A DNA stretch of 64,000 bases from Onthophagus taurus (GCF_036711975.1 NC_091976.1:28644001-28708000); one strand, 5' to 3'. Counted from the stretch's first letter, positions 19,501 to 32,289 are shown. Notes: generated by a model not told the origin, from the sequence alone. Numbers and translations are program-made.

Positions 19501-22500
19501 ATGGAACCACAATCGGAAAACACCACATCAAATTCGACTCCAAATCGGGGCCTCAATATAACCGCTTTAAAAGAACACGTTATTTCACACAAAATTGACG
19601 TGGCCCTTTGGGCGATTAGGATCTTAACGTTCCTTTTTACTATAGGTTATTTATTCCCAATATTTGGGTGAGTTTTTGAATTTTTTTATTAATTAAATTA
19701 ATTTATTTGTCCTTTTTATTGTGTTTTTTACCAAATTGAAATCGAAGTATTTTAAGCTTTTTATACAGGGGTTTTTATATTATCTGAAACTTGAAAAATT
19801 ATCTTTTACGGATTAAGTGTTATGAAATTATGATAAAATGTAATAAAATAAATAGCTAAATTATAGTATTTTGGAGAAATCTATACAAAAATAAAATTAT
19901 TCAATATAGCGTGAAAATTAAAGTCGATTAACTCAATTAGATGCAAAAGCAACCTTGGAACCTTGAATTTCAAACTTTGTATTGGATAATTATGGGAGAA
20001 ACTTAGGTGTTATTAAATGTAATCTAAATTAAACTTTGTTAAAAAATTTAAAATAATAAAATACTATTTTTTACTGGAAAAATTCAAAAATCATCATGTG
20101 GATTAAAAATCGACGATTTTTTTTTAATTAATGTGAAATGACGCAAAAAACACCTTAAAAATGAAAAAAAAGTGTAAAACATACCGAAATAGTACATTAA
20201 AAACGTGTTTTTTTTATAATTCGCGTTTTTATCCTTTTTTTTAACAAAAATAAAATAAATTTTGACAATATAGGGAAATAGGTATCTAGCAGTTGGTAAC
20301 ACTTGAAAAAATTTGAATTGACAATTAGAAATTGTCAAAACACAAAATGTATTCACATAAAAAAAAATTTTTCATGTGCACTTCCTAAAATAAGAGAAAT
20401 TGCTCATCATTGTGGACCTTGTCCATAGACAAAAATTGTCGCATTGACAACTAGATAAATAAAATAAATGACCTAATGTCACCAACTTGAACTGGTTCCA
20501 TAAAATGTTACTAGAATCTCATTAGAGCATCAGATGCTGTAAGGAGTCTTATTACAGCACCTGTTTCAGTATTGTAACAGCTTTCATTACCGTCGCGAAT
20601 TACAAAAAATCACATTAAAGTTTACACCTAACCTATAAATTGTTTATTTTATAGTCACGCACAAAATCAATCTGATAAACTTAAAAGTAATCTTATTTTC
20701 ACTAAACTATAGTTCGTTTTTTTTCTATAATACTTGTCAATGTAAATTTTTTAGGGTTTCTGTTGGTATTATCTGAGACCCCTATAAAATTTATGTTGTT
20801 TTCCTGATTTTTAGTAACATTTTCAGTAACTAAATAGTTGAGGTTAAAATACTAATAAATTTTTAGATAAATACGATTTTAACGAAGTACATATTTGTTG
20901 TAAAAACGTGCTACAAAGTAATTAAATAGAACAAAATACCTTTTCTAGGTAAATAAATGGCAAATAAACACCCCAAAACATTTTTTATGCACGTTTTCTT
21001 TTTGCATAACGAAAGCTCAAACGTCAGTGTGACATATTTATTTCAAAAACATCATATAACAAAACTCCCTGTTAATTTTGCCAACTTTACAACAATTTGA
21101 CAGGTATTATAGAAAAAAAAATTAAGTATAGGTAAGATTACAACGTATATTTACGGATGAAACATCATTGTTTTTCTTAGGCTTTCGATGCATAACGACT
21201 GACTACATGTCGTTAGATAGACTGTGCGTCAATAGACTCTGTATTAATACTAGAACTAACACTAGACCGAAAACTAGAAACATTCTGATTTAGCCGCACG
21301 TCTCTCTAAACCCGATATTTTCTAAGTCTTGTGTTAGTTTTTGTGTCGTTCTTGTGTCGTCAGTTTTTGTTTGTGTTTTTTAATCTCAAACGCTCCACTC
21401 CAAGTTTTGCAGGTGTACAGCATCTGCGAGAAGCCTATCAAATTCTTTTCTCCGTACTTGGCCCATAGGTCGAAATCAATTATTCTGTGCAAGTGATGCA
21501 AGTGTTGAGTGAATTACTAGAATTTACAATATGTCCTCTCACATTAATCTCAATCTCTCATCTATTTCTCCTATTTTTCATTAACACACATTCCGTTTTC
21601 TCTGGGGCCTATAAACTCTAATTTATCTATAAATACTTTAATAACGCGATGTGAAATGTTAGTAATATTCTCCTTATCCCAACAAGAACTTACAGTGGCC
21701 AAGTCATCTGCATATGCCTAAACTAACTTAACGTCTTCAATTTGCATATCATCTAAAATTTGATAAAAAAAAATATTCCAAAGTAGTGGATCCAAAACAG
21801 AACCCTGAGGGACACCTCTTGCCATCGGGAAACTGGTATTACTGGTATCTAACTATCTTCCCATGGAACAGAGCCAAACGCATTTTTGACATCAAATGTT
21901 ATTAAAAAACATAATTTCCTTTTCCCCCTCCTGAATTTATCTGTATTTTTCGCTGTATAACAATTAAAACTAGAATTAGCACTAGACCTATATGCTCGTA
22001 CATCTTGAAATTAAACGTATATCCTTGTTATTAAATGTAGTTTGTGTTGTTGTTATTTTTTTACAGTTGTTTTTATTACATTTTTAAAGTGTAACCTTAT
22101 ATTTTAAAGTGTTTTCTTCACATGTTTATTCTTTGTGATGACAATTTTGATATAAACAGTTTTTATTGAAATTAATTGCAACAAAAAAAGTTTTATTTAT
22201 TTACTATTTTGATAACGATATTTTAGTCGTTGTGCGTCAAAAACCTAAGAAACAACCGTATACCTCCCGAAAATATGCATTTTAATCAAATGTGCTGCGA
22301 ATATATACAGGGTGGTTCAGTTTTTAATCGGGAAACTTTACTAGAACGTAGTATTTGCTAAAATAACACACGTTTTTATTATAAACATAGAGTCGCAACT
22401 CGTTCGAGCTATGAGCAGTCAAAGTTGAGCCAAAAATTTACATTTTTATTACTGATTAAGACCTTATTTTCAAGCATACCTTAAACTTCGCTAGTGTCTA

Positions 22501-24700
22501 AAAAACTAAAGAGACAAAAAAGTACCATTAATGAATAAGCTTTACAACCCATATTTTTTTTATGTTAACATACCATGGCGTTAAAAAGTTGTTATAAAAA
22601 AATCAAAGGGGTTGTGAATTTCATCCCCTTAGAGGGCGCTAGGGAAGTTTAAGGTATGGTTAAAAATAAGGTATTAACTATGTATGTATGAGAAGGGGAA
22701 GGTATGCAACGCACTTAGACCCCAACGGGCCCTTTGTGCATCCTCCCAACACTCACTCCGGTTGTATCAACCAGCTAAGGAGTTACCAAAGGCTAGGATA
22801 CAGCTCAGAGGTGTGTCTGAAAAGCTGTTTATTGCCCACCTCATTTTGTCCTGCGTGCAGATCTTCTCAGCTAACTCAGCCAGTCTTCTGCAGTCGGTGT
22901 GTGGTTGGTGTCTCCATGAGCTACTATAGAGTCTACCGAACCTGAAAAATGCACATTCATTAGAAGATGTAAGCTTTGCAGAAGGTTGTCGGTATAGCAA
23001 CCGTCATCATTCTGCAATAATATAAACCTATTATAATAAACCTATTCGCCGATCCGGGTCTAAGGCCAGAACCCTTTTAAGACGAGAGAGTTCGTTTCCA
23101 GAGGTGATATCTTCGCAGATTCTCCTCCACGAGTTCGTCGAAAGAAGAGCTAAACTCCGATAGTTTGCCTTTCTAGCAGTTCCAATCAGAATCTAATCTC
23201 GAGCTTTTGGCTTTATTGAAGACTGCTGTGACCTCCCTCTTAAGGTCGCTGAGCTCAGTGTACCACTACAGAGTGGCACGTCCTGAATCAACTTCCAGAC
23301 GGAGTTGACAAGCCGTTTTTATACGCAATTATCAGGGAATCTGTCAAGACCCATGATCGTTACTCAACATCCCTGCTCAAATTGGGCCGGATTAACCTTA
23401 TATCACTCAAACACCTTGATAACACCGACTTGAACTTGTTCCCATTAGTGTTCCTAGAGTTTCACTTCAGGTTTTTCCCGATCTTTTGTTACCTAGATCA
23501 AAAGTGATCCACCTGTGGTCTGACATTGAAACCAAGTTAGGGATTTTACAGTTGTGGACTTCATGTGAAATACTCATCGAGGCCAAGGAAGGTATTAACT
23601 AGTAGTACAAAATTTCAAATTCTACGGTTTACTTATATCCGAAATAAAAGATAAAATGTAAATTTTTGGATCAACTTTGACAGCTCATATCTCGAAAACA
23701 AAAGAATTGCGACGTTTTGTTTATATAGTAAAGTTTCCCGATTAAAAACTGATCCACCCTGTATATACGTCGAAACTTTAAAGTAATTTTTCGGTAAGTT
23801 TTACACTTTTCCGCATTTTTTTTGGCTTATTTGAGTGATTTCCCGTCGATTAAAAAAAATTATCGATTTTTAAGCGACATGATGATTCTTAAATTATACC
23901 TTTTTCTTATTTATTTTAACAGCAATGCAAATAGTTGTTATTACAAAGCATTATTGGCAAATGCAGCAACAAGCGCTTTGCGTCTTCACCAACGATTGGG
24001 TATGGTCCGATTTAACACGGAATTCCTTCGCGAGCTTTTCAAAGAGGACAGTTGCCATTACTTGTTCTATTCGTTGATATATTTATATGTCGCACCTGTT
24101 ACACGTAAGTTTTTACAACCAAATACGAACATAAATGTAAAATTAATGTTTTTAGTGGTTCTTGTACCCGTGGTGCTCTTCGCTATATTACATGCTGCCA
24201 GTTATTCTTTGACTCTATTAGATGTAAGTATATAATTCTTAAAAAAAGAAATGTGATTAATTTATTTTTTTTTTAAAGACGATGGGTCAAAATTCTTGGT
24301 GGGGTGCAAGATTATTAATTTCGATCGTCGAATTCCAATCGAGAAATATTCTAAGACTCGCGGCCTTTACGGAGATTATGTTGATGCCTTTAACCGTCAT
24401 ACTCATCTTAATGTAAGCGAAATGATTGAAAAAAATAATTGTGATTAATTCGTTTTTGTGTTTAGGGGGAAAGCTGGGTTATTAACTCCGTTCATCTACT
24501 ATCACTTTTTAGTCCAAAGATACACCTCGCGACGTAATCCGTATACGAAAAACATGTTTCATGAATTGCGAGTGTGGATGGACACGGTGGCTGCGAAACC
24601 TTCCGTTCCAGGGATTGTTAAAAACTTTTTGAAACGCATCGTTGATATAACTTGCCGATTGGCACCACCTATGCAAGCACCTCAACCACATCAACAATAA
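19501..24700 (+). CDS. Kr-h2: Transmembrane protein 33 homologue (Krueppel homolog 2)
   Basis: Exons are 19501-19667, 23923-24104, 24156-24223, 24279-24412 and 24466-24700 (261 aa). Splice sites are GT-AG and phases join. The family is an ER and nuclear-envelope multi-pass membrane protein that works with reticulons and the unfolded protein response. Visible features: helix 1 (VALWAIRILTFLFTIGYLFP), the conserved cytosolic block SALRLHQRLGMVRFNTEFLR, helices YLFYSLIYLYVAPVT and LVLVPVVLFAILHAASYSLT, then a fourth hydrophobic segment (FTEIMLMPLTVILILMGKAG) crossing the exon 4/5 boundary. The conserved hydrophilic C-terminal part holds YYHFLVQRYTSRRNPYTK. The Gln/His/Pro tail is lineage-specific. 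Intron 1 (4.26 kb) is full of LINE and TIR debris. The ATG at 19501 starts a polar Ser/Thr/Asn N terminus typical of the family. Confidence 0.95.
21243..21345. repeat. Single CTAG-rich palindromic unit in TMEM33 intron 1
   Basis: Outer arm CTAGAACTAACACTAGACC, inner GATTTAGCCGCACGTCTCTC and a decayed right arm are visible. A half-unit lies at about 21962-21995. The rest of intron 1 from 19668 to 21242 is AT-rich with no recognised gene. Confidence 0.65.
21400..21910 (-). mobile_element. LINE reverse-transcriptase fragment
   Basis: The minus strand reads, across frameshifts, FDVKNAFGSVPWE, then RGVPQGSVL-like with LLWNIFF, and AYADDLAT (the RT catalytic YxDD box), followed by a thumb-like region (KVFIDKLEFIGPREN). 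The frame is broken many times. It is a dead non-LTR element in intron 1 of the TMEM33 gene. Confidence 0.75.
22306..23763. mobile_element. TIR element carrying a LINE segment
   Basis: Ends are TACAGGGTGGTTCAGTTTTT and its complement (AAAACTGATCCACCCTGTA), flanked by TA. About 180 bp at each side pair as inverted repeats (shared block TTAATCGGGAAACTTTACTA, later GTCAAAGTTGAKCCAAAAAT). The interior 22690-23600 is LINE coding sequence on the minus strand, so the LINE was either inserted into or captured by the element. Confidence 0.8.
22690..23600 (-). mobile_element. LINE endonuclease-to-RT fragment (R1/jockey-like)
   Basis: Minus-strand frames give SDHRWITFDLG (end of the apurinic-type endonuclease domain), then a linker with KPKARD and SWRRICEDITSGNELSRLKR. 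After a gap comes CTQDKMRWAINSFS, which matches the EKVxWAINSFxPxKSPG start of the RT domain with the SPGPDG part lost. Frameshifts and stops are frequent. Confidence 0.7.
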
Positions 24701-25100
24701 ATCAAAAAGTAATAATTAAAGAATTAAGTATAGATCATTTTTAAAAAATGAGCTATATTAAGAAGACGTAATTTTTTTTTAAAACGATTTTGTTGTGTGC
24801 AATTCTTTTTTTTATAGTTTTTGTTGTACTTTTTGGCTATTATTATTATTTTGTTGAGTCCATAGTTACACCTAATTAATTACATTATTAATATAAACAA
24901 GGATGGGAACAAGAGTTAGGTTAATAATAATTTAATACGTTTTTTGCCGTCGTGTTATTTAGAACATAGTGTCCTGTTGTTTTATTATGTATTTTCTTTC
25001 CTTTCGATCTTTTTTTTATTATATGATCGTATGGTAATGTGGTGAATGAGATTTTTGAAATGTTATTAATTTTCATTCTTTTACATTTTTCTTTTTTTGG

Positions 25101-25106
25101 AATAAA
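25101..25106 (+). other. Polyadenylation signal of TMEM33/Kr-h2
   Basis: AATAAA lies 400 nt after the stop codon in an AT- and T-rich 3' flank. It is the first clear hexamer downstream. The 3' UTR would thus span about 24701-25125. Confidence 0.5.
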
Positions 25107-25239
25107 ATTGATACTTCAATCATTTCATTTTTTTTTATCTACCCTAATTTTAAATAATATATTAATGATATGGTCATAATTTCTCTGACTTGTTATAATA
25201 GTTGATAATTAATATGTCCTGTACTTACTTTGTACTTAC

Positions 25240-25830
25240 TTCCCTCATTTGGTCAGCATTAGGGTCCTTCCAGCCATATTACCTTGGAGACAAAGGCTAG
25301 AATTTGTCTTGGTTGTGCTGCCCTGATTCCACTCATGCAAATCTAGATATCTCCAAAAATGGATAACCTTAATGTTTGGAGGGCCACGCAGTCGCATAAA
25401 ATGTGTTCCGCTGATTCCTCCTCCTCACCGCATCCTCTGCAGATGTCGGTGGCACTTATTCCCATGTTTAGTAAGTGCTTCTGTAGATGCCAGTGTCCAG
25501 TGATTAGACCTACGACCAAACGTAGGTTCTTCCTGGACAGCCTCTAAAATAAATCTGTTCGTTTAGGATCAAGGTTCATCAGTAGTCCCAGTAGTTTAAA
25601 AACTTCTTACGTGTTTCCTCTTTTTGAAGCTCTATTAAAGACCTTATTGTTGGGGCAATGAAAAATTCCCGGAGGTTCGCCTGCTGCTTTCCTTGCCAGT
25701 TTGTCCACCATGTCATGAAGCTTATTTCCCGAATGACCCTTTGTCCAGCAGATCGTAATCTCATTGCTACCGGCTGCCTCACAAAGATTGTTATGGCAGT
25801 CCTCAAACAGCGAGAAAACTCTAATATTGT
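25240..25830 (-). mobile_element. LINE ORF2 3' end: RNase H and terminal Cys/His motif
   Basis: The minus strand reads LFEDCHNNLCEAAGSNEITI then CWTKGHSGNKLHDMVDKLAR (an RNase H region) and, after frame changes, LVVGLITGHWHLQKHLLNMG followed by CRGCGEEEESAEHILCDC. That is the CxxC...H...C motif at the end of R1/jockey-type ORF2. The right end of this region (plus-strand 25790-25850) merges into the first monomer of the 203-bp satellite. Confidence 0.8.
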
Positions 25831-26960
25831 ACTATTCAGACTTTAGACATCATAAAGAAGTCTAGAATTATACTGGGCAGAGTTTAGAACATCATCAGAT
25901 TTTATAGAATTAAATTGGCCATACTCTAGACAACAAGAAAACGCTAAAATTGTACTGGTCAAGCATTAGAGATCATAAAGAAGTCTGGAATTATATTGGG
26001 CAGACATCAGACATCGCGAAAAACTCTAAAATTGTACAGATGAGACGTCAGACATAAAGAAGTCTTTAATTGTACTGGTAACAGTCTAGAATACCAAGAG
26101 ATTGTCTGGAATTAAATTGGCTGGACTGCAGACAATGAGAAAAATCGAATATTGCACTAGTCAGACTTTAGAAATCATAAAGAAGTCTGAAATTATACTG
26201 GGCAGAGTCTAGAACATCATGAAATGTTCTAGAATTAAATTAGCCACACCCCAGACAACAAGAAACCGCTAAAATTGTACTGGTGAAACTTTAAAGATCA
26301 TAAAGAAGTCTGGAATTATATTGGGCATACATCAGACATCGCTAAAAACTCTAAAATTGTATAGGTGAGTTGTCAGACATCATAGAGAAGTCTTTAATTA
26401 TACTGGGCAGTCTAGAACATCATGAAATTTTCTAGAATTAAATTAGCCACACCCCAGACAACAAGAAACTGCTAAAATTGTACTGGTGATGCTTTAGAGA
26501 TCATAAAGAAGTCTGGAATTGTATTGGGCATACATCAGACATCGCTAAAAACTCTAAAATTGTATAGGTGAGTTGTCAGACATCATCAGAAGTCTTTAAT
26601 TATACTGGGCAGTCTAGAACATCATGAAATTTTCTAGAATTAAATTAGCCACACCCCAGACAACAAGAAACTGCTAAAATTGTACTGGTGATGCTTTAGA
26701 GATCATAAAGAAGTCTGGAATTGTATTGGGCATACATCAGACATCGCTAAAAACTCTAAAATTGTATAGGTGAGTTGTCAGACATCATAGAGAAGTCTTT
26801 AATTATACTGGGCAGTCTAGAACATCATGAAATTTTCTAGAATTAAATTAGCCATACTCCAGCCAACAAGAAAACGCTAAAATTGTACTGGTCTGGCTTT
26901 AGAAATCATAAAGAAGTCTGGAATTATATTGGGCAGACATCAAACATCGCGACAATCTCA
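25830..26960 (+). repeat. 203-bp satellite array, about five copies
   Basis: The block CATGAAATTTTCTAGAATTA recurs at 26421, 26623 and 26826, with a variant at 26218, so the period is 202-203 bp. Inside each unit, AAAGAAGTCT recurs with alternating spacing of about 123 and 80 bp, showing nested sub-repeats. The 5' end is less regular (25830-26215). It sits between the RNase H end (left) and the ORF1-like part (right) of minus-strand LINE sequence. Confidence 0.85.
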
Positions 26961-27500
26961 AAAATAGTACTTAGTTCAGCCCTACTAGTCCTACCATTTC
27001 AGCATCGAGTTTGCCGAGCAGGTTGAGGTTGGACCTGTCGATAATGGCCACCTTCAGGTGCCTCGTGGAGGATCCTTTGTAATCTACTTTCTTCGACTTT
27101 TTCTTTTCCCTGGGAGTGACCGTGGAGACCTTGGTCTTTTTTCGGCATGTTTTTTTTTTCATTGGCAGCCGCTTGCCCTTTTGAGGTCTGCAGTCTGCTT
27201 TTCCTTAAAGTCAAGGAAGATCCAGCCTGCCCTTTAGAACTGGCCGGAGCCCTCCCCTCATATTTTTTTATTGAGGCAGAGGATGCCCTTCACTGGTCGT
27301 GGCAAGCCCTTTGGCCAAAGTTTCTTTCAGCGCGGCAATCCTCCGTCTATGTTTTTCTGCCGTCGATTTCTTTTTCCGGTGCATTTTCGGCACCTCGAAC
27401 CCATCTGGTTTTCATCGCTTTTCTTTGCCTTGCGGCTACTGTCAGTCGCTTCCGACCGACTGCCACTTGCTTTGGCTGAATCTTTATCCATTGTTTATAC
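26960..27500 (-). mobile_element. LINE ORF1-like (gag-type) N-terminal fragment
   Basis: The minus-strand frame begins MDKDSAKASGSRSEATDSS and is rich in Lys, Arg and Ser (KAKKSDENQMG, CTGKRNRRQKNIDGG). Another frame ends VAIIDRSNLNLLGKLDAEMV, which resembles ORF1 proteins of R1/jockey-type LINEs. No zinc knuckles remain. Because orientation matches 25240-25830, both may be ends of one LINE whose middle was lost and replaced by the satellite. The segment 27501-27774 shows nothing further. Confidence 0.5.
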
Positions 27501-27774
27501 CTAAAAAGATTTTTTTTTTAATTTTAGGTTATATTTTTGTTTTGTTTAGTTTAGCCGGGCGACAGCTGGCATGTAAGGGATCTTACTTCATACACTTCTC
27601 ATACATAAACGATACCTAACAAACAAAACTGACCTTTGTCTCTGGTTGGCGCCATCTGTTAAAATCTATTACTATCAGCTTGGAGATCACATCTGGGAAA
27701 ATACGATGTAGATATTTTCTCACGTCGGAGTAGAATCTAGACCAACATGATACAAGATGATAAGCCAACCTCAA

Positions 27775-28120
27775 AGCAGCTTTACCAATAATCAAAGTAG
27801 TTTAATCCCAAAGCGACTCAAGAACAAGCTAAGTGCAAAGTAAGGAAAACATAAAACAACTCAACCAAGGAGAAATCCAACTCCAAAGCAAATCCCTAAA
27901 ACAATGCAACTCCAAAGTAACTCAACTTCAAAGTACGTCAATCTTAGCCATCACAACCAATAAATAATGCAATTCCAAAGCAACCTAATTACAAAATAAT
28001 TGCTAAACAAGTCACAAACTTCAAAGCAACCTAATTCAGCTCTAAAGCAGATCAACCCAATTCTATGTAATTTATGTTATTTTTGGAACTCGACCCAATC
28101 ACAAAGCAATTCAAGTTCTG
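27775..28120 (+). repeat. Degenerate minisatellite, CCAAAGCAACTCAA-type
   Basis: About 15 loosely spaced units of the form (C)TCCAAAGCAAxxCAAx recur over 340 bp. Spacing varies from 14 to about 30 bp and there is no ORF. Confidence 0.6.
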
Positions 28121-31110
28121 TTGTTTCACGAGATATGGGATAAAACACTTTCGCTAGAGTATAGCCAGAAAGTTTTGCTGATTAGTACATAGTCGCACAT
28201 TCGATGTTTTGCCTACAAATTTCGTTGAGAAATAAAAAGTTGAGGTTCGAATGCAATTATTTAGTTAATTTCATTTATTTTGAACGGTTACCTTAAGGCA
28301 GTGTTATTAGGTTTTCGCCAAAATCTCCCATAACACTTTATTTGGATCTCTCGAGTTTATCTGGTATCTCTTTGACTAGAGAATCTTCTTAGAAAGATTG
28401 TAGAGCGTCTGTAGACAAATCGATACGCGCCTGAATTTACTTTTGACACTTTCTCGCTCATCTCAATTTTCTTGTGATCATCAACAAATGTTAGTTTGGT
28501 TGCCTATACTTATTACTTTTGAGTCGCCTAATTGTTTAATTTTAAATTGCAAAATTTTTTGTAATCAAATTAATTTAATCAACATCGCTTGATTTTATTT
28601 TCCCTCAATGGGATCTTATGGAATTCTGGTATAAACAAAGATAATCCAAAGCAGGAATTTACAAGATGCAGGAAACACAGTGTTAAATTACAAAGTTCGT
28701 TATACTCCCAACTTAGTCTTAAATTTACGGTGTTTATTAAGTGCATTCTCTCTAAATGACGTCATTTCTCTCACAGCATTTACGAAACGGGTCAGTTTTT
28801 GATAAAATCAAGCATTATAATCGGAATTGAAACGAATAAAAAAGTGCAGAGTGGATTTTTTTTGTTGGGAGAGAGTGTGTGTGCGTGCAGTGATGTGTGT
28901 AAATTCGGCGGTGCAGTATTACAATTAAAATGCGCCGCCCCACACACGCACCCGTTCCTGGTGCGCGGGGTACAGCTGTTCTAGAAATGGACAGATGTGC
29001 TTCTCGCGCTAGTCTATCACACGTGTCCATTGTTGCTAATGCCGTTCCCCTCACGAATAAATTAAACCTTCCCCTATTCACAGTTTATTTCATCGAGGAA
29101 AAGATACAGGGTGTACTACGATCATAGCGAATTAAAAGTATCTGTAAAAGAAAAAAAAAGATTAAGAAAGAAAATCTAACAGATGTTAATACTTACAAAC
29201 AAGTATATGGCAAGTATTATGCAGTCTTTGTATGCAAATTATAAATTCGCTATCTTCAGGAGTGAATCAGATATGACTACTTAGATATCGCATAGACTCT
29301 ATTTTGGAAAATATTAATTCAAAGTATCAAGAAACTCTTCGAAGTAATCTTGTAAAAATGTCCTAATTAGCTAACTTGGTCTTCAATTATTACGAAATTT
29401 AAGACACCAATACCTTCTTATCTTATATATTTTTTTAATTTATGTTTTTAGAGACAGCCTTAACCTAATGTGCTCATGTTAAAATGGTGAAAATCGAGAA
29501 AGTATGCTTACGGTTTTACCTACATACTTTTGCCTCGATGTAACCATAGTAACCAACAACGTTCGTAACGTAGTAACGTAACTGTCAATAGAAAACGAAA
29601 GTATTTCTCTGCAGCCGTTTTATCCGGCACTTACTCGCCATTCACTTATAACCAAAGTATGTAATAAGTATGTGTTGCAAACATTACTCATAAAAAAGTA
29701 TATATATCTCATGGGAAAATGAAGAAATGAGTCATTGGGGTAACCTATAACAAGTAAAACATATTTTTTTATGAAACTGTTTAGAACGAGTTTATTTTCC
29801 TTCTCTAGTTCTTTTTTTATTATAGATCAAACCTGATCATTGAAAAGGGGTTCTAGCTAGCTAGAGAGAAAGAGGGAGGTGGAGACGAAAAGGCGCAGAG
29901 CAGAAGCCGGTCGGCGGCGGCGGGTGTCACTGGCCGTGGAAATATGCGACTGCGCAGTGTAAAGGACCCCCGGCCAAGGTCACAGGTCCCTAACACCCGG
30001 TACCTGCAGCCAGCCGTTGTCCTCTTCGTCGCTTTTGCCATGACTGTCCTGCGGCTTTACACGGCACGGGTTTGATTGACCTCTAAATAATAACTCTTTA
30101 ATAAAAACCTGCAACAAATAAACATTAAAACTAAACATATACAAATACAAAGTATTAGTGATTAAAAATTTTTGACATTCCCTGTATATTACATCAATTT
30201 CTTATCTCTATTTTACTCAATTTAAGTGTGATTTACTAACACTCTATATTTTATATTTTTTGTTTTTCAATTCGAAATAGTGTTTCCCAAAGAAATGAAT
30301 CATCACTGTGCAAAGTCGATATCGGTTATAATTTATTTCCGGTTGTCGTTTGGGGGGCGCGTTAAGTTACGGTAGGGCATGGCGCGTTGCGTTTCTCCTC
30401 CACCATCGGCAGCTTTATCGATCGTTTTTAGACTCCGCGTCCGGCCGAGTCGTCGCCCTAACACAACGATAACAACAACCGCAACTCGAATAAAAAAAAA
30501 CGAAAGCAAATAAGCAAAAACGAACGTGTAAATCAATTTCTTTCTTCTTTTCTTTTAAATCGCTTAAAAAAAGTTATATAAGTAAAAGGTTTTTTTTTCT
30601 GCTCCCTTCGAGAGCTTTCAACCTGTAGCGCAGTTCAATTCCGGAAAAGGTCCAGGGGGTGACGAAAAATCAATGTCGTCGCCCTTGAAACGTTTCGGGA
30701 AATTCCGTTTAGGACAAGAACCCCGTTGTCGGGATTCTAACTGAACACTTTTTTATTTTTTTTTGTTTTAGACAAACAGGATATCTTGTTGACATCAACA
30801 TGATTAATGTACTCAATGTTTCTTTTTTACTTATTATTTACTTTTTGTACTTCTATGACAACGTTCTCTTTTAATACAAGCTTTCATTTATATTGAAGTA
30901 ATCTTCTCGAACAACCATAAAATTTGATAACCGTATTAAATTTATGAAAGGTCTTAGCCTTGAATGTTGGCTAAGATTGCTGTCATTTACACATCTTGAG
31001 ATAGGATATTAAAGACATTAAACGACTAATTATATTGAGTATAGCAAGAGTGAAGTTCACTATAAACGAAGTGAACTGCGAGGATGTGTTTTTGATGGTT
31101 TCTAGGTTGT
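28121..31110. other. Gene-free region with GC-rich islands
   Basis: No protein gene is seen. GC- and CpG-rich islands stand out from the AT-rich background at about 28860-29060 (with a GT-rich run), 29860-30060, 30330-30470 and 30600-30740. They have no long conserved ORF. Such islands near a developmental gene often mark promoters, enhancers or non-coding first exons. They could belong to brat or to an unseen neighbour. I cannot assign strand. Confidence 0.35.
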
Positions 31111-31119
31111 TGTGGTATT

Positions 31120-31620
31120 TGATAGAAGGTGTTTCATTTTTTGCGAGTTTTTGGAAGTATGGCAAAGACTCCAAATGGTAGGTACTAATTCTACAGGTGA
31201 AGTTCTCACATCCAACCAGTTCATGACATACTACTATGGATACGCGGCAATGAAGAAAACCAGCTAATTGTATGCTAGATGTTTCATTATGCGAGCATCA
31301 AAACTTAGATCCATCCACATCTTTATTGTGAGTAGTGATGCCCAGGGATTCATAGGAGGTATTATTAAAAGCACCCTCTATATCTATTAATGCACATAGG
31401 GCTATCTCTTTGGTGCCATTGTTTCCTCTATTTGTCTCCATTTTACTTTCTGATAAGAATGTTGACTTGGATGGAGTGGATTGTTAACAAGCACTCCATT
31501 CCTAAGATATTGATCAAGTACTTGTTCCATCCCTTTGAGGAGAAAGGAAGTTGGGCTATTAGATCTGTATTCCTTAGGATCGGCGTTTGAACATCATCCA
31601 CCTTTGGGCATAAAGACTAC
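31120..31620 (-). mobile_element. LINE reverse-transcriptase fragment (jockey-like)
   Basis: The minus strand reads KVVFMPKGG, then SNSPTSFLLKGMEQVLDQYL, then LHPSQHSYQK, and EIALCALIDIEGAFNNTSYE, which is RT motif A (DIEGAFDN type). The order and spacing match R1/jockey RTs. Frames are broken, with no YADD part left. Confidence 0.75.
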
Positions 31621-31689
31621 CTTATTACCTTCTTACCCATTATGAGGTTTTTCTAAAACATAATAAGATAATAGGAAATTAGTATTACA

Positions 31690-32280
31690 ACGCTCAATCT
31701 CATGTCGACAAGTGAATGGACTTCTAGTCCAGGGTTTAGTTTACTGACGAGTCGAAGTACAACCTTTTTGGAAGTGATGGTTGTGCAAAAAATTGGAGGA
31801 AACGAAACACGGCAATGAAGTTGAAAAATTACCAACTGTAAGGACGGTGGAGGTAGAGTCATGGTTTGGGAAGCGATAGCAGCATCTGGTGCAAGAAAAC
31901 TGGCATTTATTAATGGAATTATGTATGAGTATAATTATAAAAGTATTTTAGCACAGAATTTGAAGCCAATCAAATCTTAAGCAAACCTTATCAAACATTG
32001 GTTGTTATATCATGAACCTAGGCAGTTGAATACACCTCCTCAGAGTCTGGATTTAAATCCAATCGAGCATGTTTGGGAGCTTGTGGGATGTATAAACATA
32101 GATGCCAAAACACTGAAATCTGCATTATTCGAATCTTGGGCTGAAATAATAATAGCAGAAGAGACAACAAACTTAGTTGTTTCAATGCTGCTTCAATATC
32201 TCTGCTGTTATAGAACCTCATGGAGGGCTAACGAAATAGTGAGTTTTAAAAACTGTCGCTACATGGACTTAATAATTTAT
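31690..32280 (+). pseudogene. Tc1-like transposase remnant, copy 1
   Basis: Broken frames give TDESKYNLFGSDGCAKNWRK (first catalytic Asp), GGGRVMVWEAIAASG, and LNTPPQSLDLNPIEHVWELV (last catalytic acidic position, here Asn-Pro-Ile-Glu context). The middle Asp block is lost. A near-identical second copy follows in direct orientation. Confidence 0.8.
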
Positions 32281-32289
32281 TAATTTATT

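Noticed and set aside
27147..27619. Plus-strand ORFs of 77-110 codons
   Set aside because: They are antisense to a Lys/Arg/Ser-rich LINE ORF1-like reading, which explains their Phe/Leu/Ser-rich composition.
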